From Funneliformis mosseae (lineage: Eukaryota > Glomeromycota > Glomeromycetes > Glomerales > Glomeraceae): a DNA stretch of 37,463 nt. The translations under genes were made by a program, and so were the position numbers. Positions 33,040 through 37,463 of this stretch are shown here, one piece after another; the first letter of the stretch is position 1, and each line of letters begins with the position of its first letter. The stretch is taken from assembly GCA_910592005.1 (NCBI GenBank), contig CAJVPP010000286.1, positions 1 through 37,463 on the forward strand. The letters are read 5' to 3'. Below the pieces are notes generated by a model. The model was not told the DNA's origin and did no database searches. It was given only the letters and a program-made list of their open reading frames with translations.

Positions 33040-33600
33040 ATTACTTAATGAGATAATAATATATAAAAGGATAGCTAAAAATAAGAAAAATAAAGGAAGA
33101 AATAGAAGAATTAGTGAAAAAAGAAAAATTAGAAAAAGCAGAAGAGAATAAATAAGAGAGTGAATTTAAAGAAGTAGAAAAAGAAGGGAAAGGAGAAAAT
33201 GATATGATATAGTATTAGAAAGAATGAGAAAAAAATGAAAAATTAATAGAGGAAATAGAAGAAAGTATGATAATAGAGTAACAAAAAATAGAAAGGAAGA
33301 AAAATTTAGACCAGTAGAGAAATTGAAGATGTATAAGAAGTAGGAAAAGTTGAAGAAGCAGGAGAAGTAGAAGAAATAGGAGAAATAATAGAAAATGTAA
33401 GAGAGTAAGAATAAAAACTTAAAGAAGAAAAAAAAAGAGGATTAAGAAGAGGGAGAAGAAATAGAAGAAATAACAGAAGAAAAAGAAGAAGAAACAGTTA
33501 TAGAAGAAGAGAAAAGGAAGGAAATACAGCTGTTAAAGGGGTCAAAGAAGTGGGAATTAAGAGGGGATGAAAGAAAGGAAGTTGAAGAAATATTTTATCA
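33040..33600 (+). repeat. Polypurine GAA/GAAGTA-rich block
   Basis: The plus strand is almost all A and G, with GAAGAAATAGAAGAA and GAAGTAGAAGAA units. One frame reads as Glu/Lys-rich heptad-like text (EEIEELVKKEKLEKAEEN) broken by many TAA/TAG/TGA stops, so it could be a decayed coiled-coil coding segment or a purine microsatellite. I favour simple repeat expansion. Confidence 0.7.
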
Positions 33601-34740
33601 TCTTAGCATGAATTACACCTTAAATAAGAACCTGTCAAATTCTTCGAATTATCGTTTAAAGATTCCTTGAATAATAAAATGTAAATTATTTATTGGTTTA
33701 TTTCTTTGTAAATAATATTTTAAAATAATCAAATTGCGAAAAATGATACCCATCAAAAGTAAATAAAGTTGAAATAAAGATAAAATAAAGTTGCAAGTTC
33801 CTCTTTATTTATTTTCAAAAAAAAAAAAGTCGGCCAATGAACAATCATCAATGATCATCATTACGTAATTCGTAAATAACATATGAATATCGTGATCCGA
33901 ATTTTTGTATGAAAAATTATGAAAGAATTAGATTAATAAAAATTTATTTTCAAATTATGTATTTATGAATCTATTTTCTAATAATCCAACAAATTTATGA
34001 ACTTACACAAATAATGCTAAATCCTTTTGAAGAGCATATGTCTATATTCCAATATTTATAACACTTCTCATTACAAGGCAAGGGTTCCACAATTTAATTC
34101 ACATTTGTACATACGGCAAAAGATTCTAATGTTTTATTTTACATGGTTTATGTTACATGATAACATACAACACATAAGCCGCAAAATAATAATCTATCAC
34201 ATTCATGTTTATAATTCGCTCGTTCAACAATTTTCCCTTCTTTTGTGTTTGAAGATTTTAAGTCTTTGAATTTGAAACATGTATCTAAATATTTGTGAGT
34301 ACTGTATATTATATAAACAAGGACGAAATAAAGGCGGATGGATCCGATAAAAAAAAAGGTGAGAACTTCACAACTAGAAATTGACACAACTATATTGCCA
34401 AAATTATACGTTGTCATGTGATTGATATGAAGTTTAAATAAAATAAATAGGTACATATAAATTATTCTTAGATATTCACTATAGTTGCGGGGCAAAACCC
34501 TAAACCCAATTTGGAAATTATTTCTACAGTTTCGATGGGTCTCGATGGGTCTCGAAAGTTTCGACAGTTTCGATAACAACTTTGAGAATTTGACGGTTTA
34601 ATAGGTTTATTGTATCACAATGTAGAATATAAACGATTTTTGATTTTTTTGCTTTTGAACAGTTTCCAAAATAATAATTATTTATCGAGCAGGTTTTAAA
34701 TATGGAAGGAAGCACTGGTACTTGTTGAAGAATTAGAAAA
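33601..34740. other. Start of the CpG-containing region, no firm gene
   Basis: CG dinucleotides become common from about 33640 (TTCGAATTATCG, GTCGGCC, TTACGTAATTCG). Minus-strand frames at 34148-34579 and 34524-34715 exist but show no family features. A possible 3' splice site (TATATAATATACAG on the minus strand near 34303) leads into 34147-34302, ending LLFCGLCVVCYHVT, which I cannot assign. At 34527-34575 the words TTTCGA and GGGTCTCGAT repeat. Confidence 0.35.
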
Positions 34741-34754
34741 AATTACTTTTTGAA

Positions 34755-34930
34755 GAACCGGGTTTTATTTTATATCCGGATTTATTTAATTTTAAAAATT
34801 GGATCCGGATTTAAATCCGAATATCGAATCTCTATTTCAAAAACTGTGCAGATCGAATAATTTTTTTTTAAAGCTTAATAAATTATACATCCGGTGCGGA
34901 TATCTGGGTTTAAATCCGATTTTTCAAATG
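34755..34930. repeat. ATCCGGAT/TTTAAATCCG word cluster
   Basis: TATCCGGATTTA, GGATCCGGATTTAAATCCGA and ATCCGGTGCGGATATC are packed with self-complementary words. The right side of the first block, read inward from 34834, is TAGAGATTCGATATTCGG, which fits the TAGAG-type ends of the hAT-like elements in this window. I could not find the opposite end or an 8-bp duplication, so this is probably a fragment of another family. Confidence 0.5.
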
Positions 34931-35287
34931 GAAGTTTAAGTGATGAAGAAAATATGGAAGATAAATGATGTAACTGGACTTGATCAATATGTAAATTTTT
35001 TGATTGCATATTAAAGACTTTTATAATCATTTGAAAATATTTCTCCAAGTTACAATTCCCGGGAATATTATCAAAGAGATAAATTTCATTTTAAACCTTT
35101 GTATAATGAAAGCTTCAATTTACATTTTATGAATCAGCAATAAGGTCGAAAGAATCGAAGAATCGCATCCATAAAGATATTATAATTCTGAAGAACGATA
35201 CTCGGACATTTGGATAATTGTTCAAAATTCATATAAAGAGAAATTTGACTGGAAATAAAGAGCTACAAGGCATCAAATCTCTGAAAT
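34931..35287. other. Intergenic sequence, nothing assigned
   Basis: Normal-complexity sequence between two word clusters. I see no open frame of useful length and no RNA gene. Confidence 0.4.
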
Positions 35288-35530
35288 TAGACGTCTGTAA
35301 CGTGCCGGGTTCGTTAAGTACCAGCCCTAGTTTTCCTTAATTAACCAAAATTAAAATTAAAACTCCGCAAAATTTGTAAATTCGTTCTATACAAACAATT
35401 ATTTTTTATTCAATTTAATAAATTTATAAATTCAGTTCAAAAAGAAGTTTCAGATTTTAGTGATTTAGATAAATTACACTATAAGTTTAGAATTTTCCGG
35501 GCCGTGCCGGGTTCAAGGTACCAGCCCGGA
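35288..35530 (+). repeat. Direct repeats of a GC-rich GTGCCGGGTTC...TACCAGCCC motif
   Basis: Two copies at 35301-35328 and 35503-35530 read CGTGCCGGGTTC, then 4-7 bases, then GTACCAGCCC. CCGGG and CCCGG words make them partly self-complementary. The first copy is preceded by TAGACGTCTGTAACG at 35288, similar to TAGAGGCCTGTATTTTG at the end of the cluster at 36660-36753, so they may be ends of one family. No target duplication was found. Confidence 0.5.
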
Positions 35531-36654
35531 TTTTCTATATTTTGTCGCGTTTAGAATTATTGAAATATTTTATTTTATTTTATATAAAACAAAAAGGAAC
35601 TAAAAAATCAATCAAAAAAAAAAGAATTAAAATGTCAAAGTTTGGTTGTATTTTAATGAAATTATGGTATTTTAGATTTGTACAAATAAATTTTAATTTA
35701 TCGTTGTAATGAAAAGAGCTCCTATTTTTTTTCCTATTTCAGAATAAAATTTTCTTTTGTGCTTAACCTAAAACGGATGCGAAGCTTTTTTTTTATACAT
35801 TCCTTTACTTTAAAAACCCATAAGTTTCATGGCATGATCTTCTTATCTGGTTAGAGTTTGCTTGCCGAATTTGGGAAAAAGATCCTTCTGAATTTAAGAT
35901 TAGCTGTACCCGTAAGCTTTTCCGTCACCTACTGTACCCCCGTATTGAGACTCGTTAAATAGAAAAATTATTCCCTTGTGAATCGTGACTGAGTATGGCT
36001 GAAGATAAATTTTGACTGAACAAAATGGCCATGTCGTTTTTAGTATAGTTTATGGTCTACTATCCCGATGTACGAACCTCCTGTTCGCCTTATTTATATA
36101 TTTTCAGAAATCGATTTGTATATTAGGTTAATTAAACAAGATACCGATTTTTAAAAAAGATCCAGACTAAACAAATATATATATCTTTTTTTTTTTATAT
36201 TTTTTTCGATGAAAAAAAAGAACGAAGACGTAAACAAAGGACGATAGAGGAAATCTACCATATGGTACTCGTGTAAAATAAATGATGAAAAAAAATATCT
36301 TCTAACAGGACAATTTTTTTTCCCATTGACTAAAAATCTCGTCTATAAAAAGCTTTTACACGTTCCTTAACAATTCCCTCATAAATGAAAGAATGTGCAA
36401 CGACACGATCCCTGTGGAACAATCCGTCCGGGTCGCATTTTCTATCAAAGGTCGCTGATTGGTGTGGATGTTAGTAAGCAGATTCATTACTTTGAGGTTT
36501 ATGGAAATAATTGCTACAGTACCCAATTTCCGTTACAAAACTTTTTCACCCTCATAAAACGAAATCGATGATCGCGTTGCGTGGGTATTGGGAATCAAAT
36601 GTACTGGCTAGTAAAAATTTGTAAAATACAATCAAATATCATAAATTAATTATA
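35531..36654. other. Intergenic sequence, no gene assigned
   Basis: CpG-containing DNA with frequent stops in all frames. Stretches such as 35830-36080 and 36380-36600 have gene-like composition but no frame I can support; they may be untranslated or promoter sequence of a neighbouring gene. A CCAAT-type ATTGG lies at about 36458. Confidence 0.35.
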
Positions 36655-36659
36655 CTGGT

Positions 36660-36753
36660 TCGAGTTAAATTAAGTCCGGGCCGGGCTGTGCTGGTATTTT
36701 AAAACTTTTGCTTAAAGTCTAGGCTGGGCCGAGCTTCAAAATACAGGCCTCTA
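36660..36753 (-). repeat. GCCCGG/CCGGGC word cluster with TAGAG-type end
   Basis: On the minus strand it begins TAGAGGCCTGTATTTTGAAG at 36753 and contains CTCGGCCCAGCC and TACCAGCACAGCCCGGCCCG, the latter sharing TACCAGC-GCCCGG with the motif at 35301 and 35503. The end fits the hAT-like TAGAG pattern. The other end was not identified. Confidence 0.5.
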
Positions 36754-37236
36754 CACTGACAAAAATTTAGTCTAAACAGTAAATATTAAATAGCGATTTT
36801 GTATTACAAAGAACACCAATAATTTTTTTTTTGTGTCACCGATCATCAAACTACGATCTCTTCAAATCATTTATTTTTTTATTAGGTGGGTTGCTTATTT
36901 CAGGATATGAAATGATGAGATATTTCAGAAAAGTCGAACAAACTAAATTTTTGGTCACTGATCTAGAAAATAATTATGACCAACATAGGAAGACGATTTG
37001 GTGCACCCTTTATTTGGTAATTAGGACGGAATTGCTTTATAAATGTGTAACGCACCTTCAAGCCAGAAAATCCAGCCATAACCTACCATAATAATATTGA
37101 AAACTGTTGCCATATGGAATCACGTGTATTTATATATAAATTACTTTTATTGAATTATTTTCTTTATGTAGCTAGTTTATGCATTTTTTTGGTGTAGTAT
37201 TATCAATATAATGTTAAAAAATGAAATGTAGTTAAA

Positions 37237-37461
37237 TTAATTTATTAGTGTTCCATTTGAAATATAATCGTTATCTAAAGGCCAGCGTGTAATGTCATTC
37301 AAAATATTTGTGCCTCCATTTAGTATTAATCTTCTTGCTTCACCAATTCTTTTTGAAAATTTCGATGATATATAGCCACAACCTTTAGGACCAGAAATAA
37401 AATAACTCGAATTCGTCAAGACTAATTTATCAAATATTCCTTGTAATCCAGAACCTTGAAA
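37237..37461 (-). CDS. Partial gene, C-terminal exon of an unrecognised protein
   Basis: The frame is open from the right edge of the window to a stop at 37237-37239, giving at least 74 codons. It reads FQGSGLQGIFDKLVL, then NSSYFISGPKGCGYISSKFS, then KRIGEARRLILNGGTNILND and TRWPLDNDYISNGTLIN. Codon use includes CG-containing codons and the text looks like normal protein, unlike the repeat-driven frames to the left. I do not recognise the family. The start lies beyond the window, so the internal ATG at 37419 need not be the true start. An intron or exon boundary inside the visible part cannot be excluded. Confidence 0.5.
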   Translation of the reverse strand, partial: FQGSGLQGIFDKLVLTNSSYFISGPKGCGYISSKFSKRIGEARRLILNGGTNILNDITRWPLDNDYISNGTLIN

Positions 37462-37463
37462 TT

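Noticed and set aside
34490..34508. AACCCTAAACCC resembling a telomere repeat
   Set aside because: Only about one and a half units occur, in ordinary sequence; no array.
34148..34579. Minus-strand frame of 143 codons with possible splice site and Cys-rich end
   Set aside because: Part could be a real exon, but no family features or conserved structure support a gene call.
36831..37091. Plus-strand frame of 86 codons, with a competing minus-strand frame MAGFSGLKVRYTF
   Set aside because: Neither strand shows a recognisable domain, and the frames exclude each other.
1..37463. tRNA, rRNA or CRISPR features
   Set aside because: I looked for cloverleaf-type and GC-rich structured genes and regular direct repeats with unique spacers and found none; the tandem arrays here have no spacers.

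Overview
The window is extremely AT-rich eukaryotic DNA with spliceosomal GT-AG introns in a decayed transposase and layer upon layer of broken transposable elements. Base composition, the dense mix of fungal-type DNA transposons, and the decayed proteins (a TET/JBP-like dioxygenase, a Helitron Rep-helicase, a fungal DDE transposase) point to an arbuscular-mycorrhizal fungus of the Rhizophagus type. That assignment comes from recognising protein families by eye, not from a search. I see no intact full-length gene. Almost every long open frame here is a by-product of tandem repeats or transposon debris.

Layout. Positions 1-2.7 kb hold a solo LTR-like repeat (copy 1), A-rich simple sequence and a five-copy tandem array of about 67 bp. 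From 2.88 to 4.97 kb lies a decayed TET/JBP-like dioxygenase gene split by an element with perfect 19-bp inverted ends. From 5 to 11.5 kb there are three hAT-like non-autonomous elements with 8-bp target duplications, plus one stray end and a pogo-like MITE. From 12.1 to 15.3 kb the minus strand carries a decayed Helitron Rep/Pif1-helicase gene. From 16.45 to 19.62 kb lies a complete but dead DDE transposon with 32-bp inverted ends and two introns, itself interrupted by LTR copy 2.

From 21.5 to 24.2 kb a 2.7-kb hAT-like element with a perfect 8-bp target duplication carries a large minisatellite and a 770-bp polypyrimidine tract. From 25.7 to 31 kb there are three copies of a second LTR-like repeat (about 725 bp) and a Tc1 remnant. 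From 31.6 to 32.9 kb LTR copy 3 is split by another hAT-like element. A polypurine block at 33.05-33.6 kb marks the edge of the transposon-rich part. Beyond about 33.6 kb the DNA becomes richer in CG dinucleotides and GC-rich words, and a partial coding exon runs off the right edge.

How it fits together. The five hAT-like elements share a common plan: TAGAG-type or related ends, 8-bp duplications, subterminal blocks packed with one short word in both orientations (a different word for each family), and in four of five an internal tandem array. Nearly all mismatches between paired ends and paired target duplications are transitions, and Trp codons in dead genes have repeatedly become stops. 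This fits long-term cytosine deamination of a methylated, silenced compartment. The dead TET/JBP-like gene belongs to a family that oxidises methylated bases.
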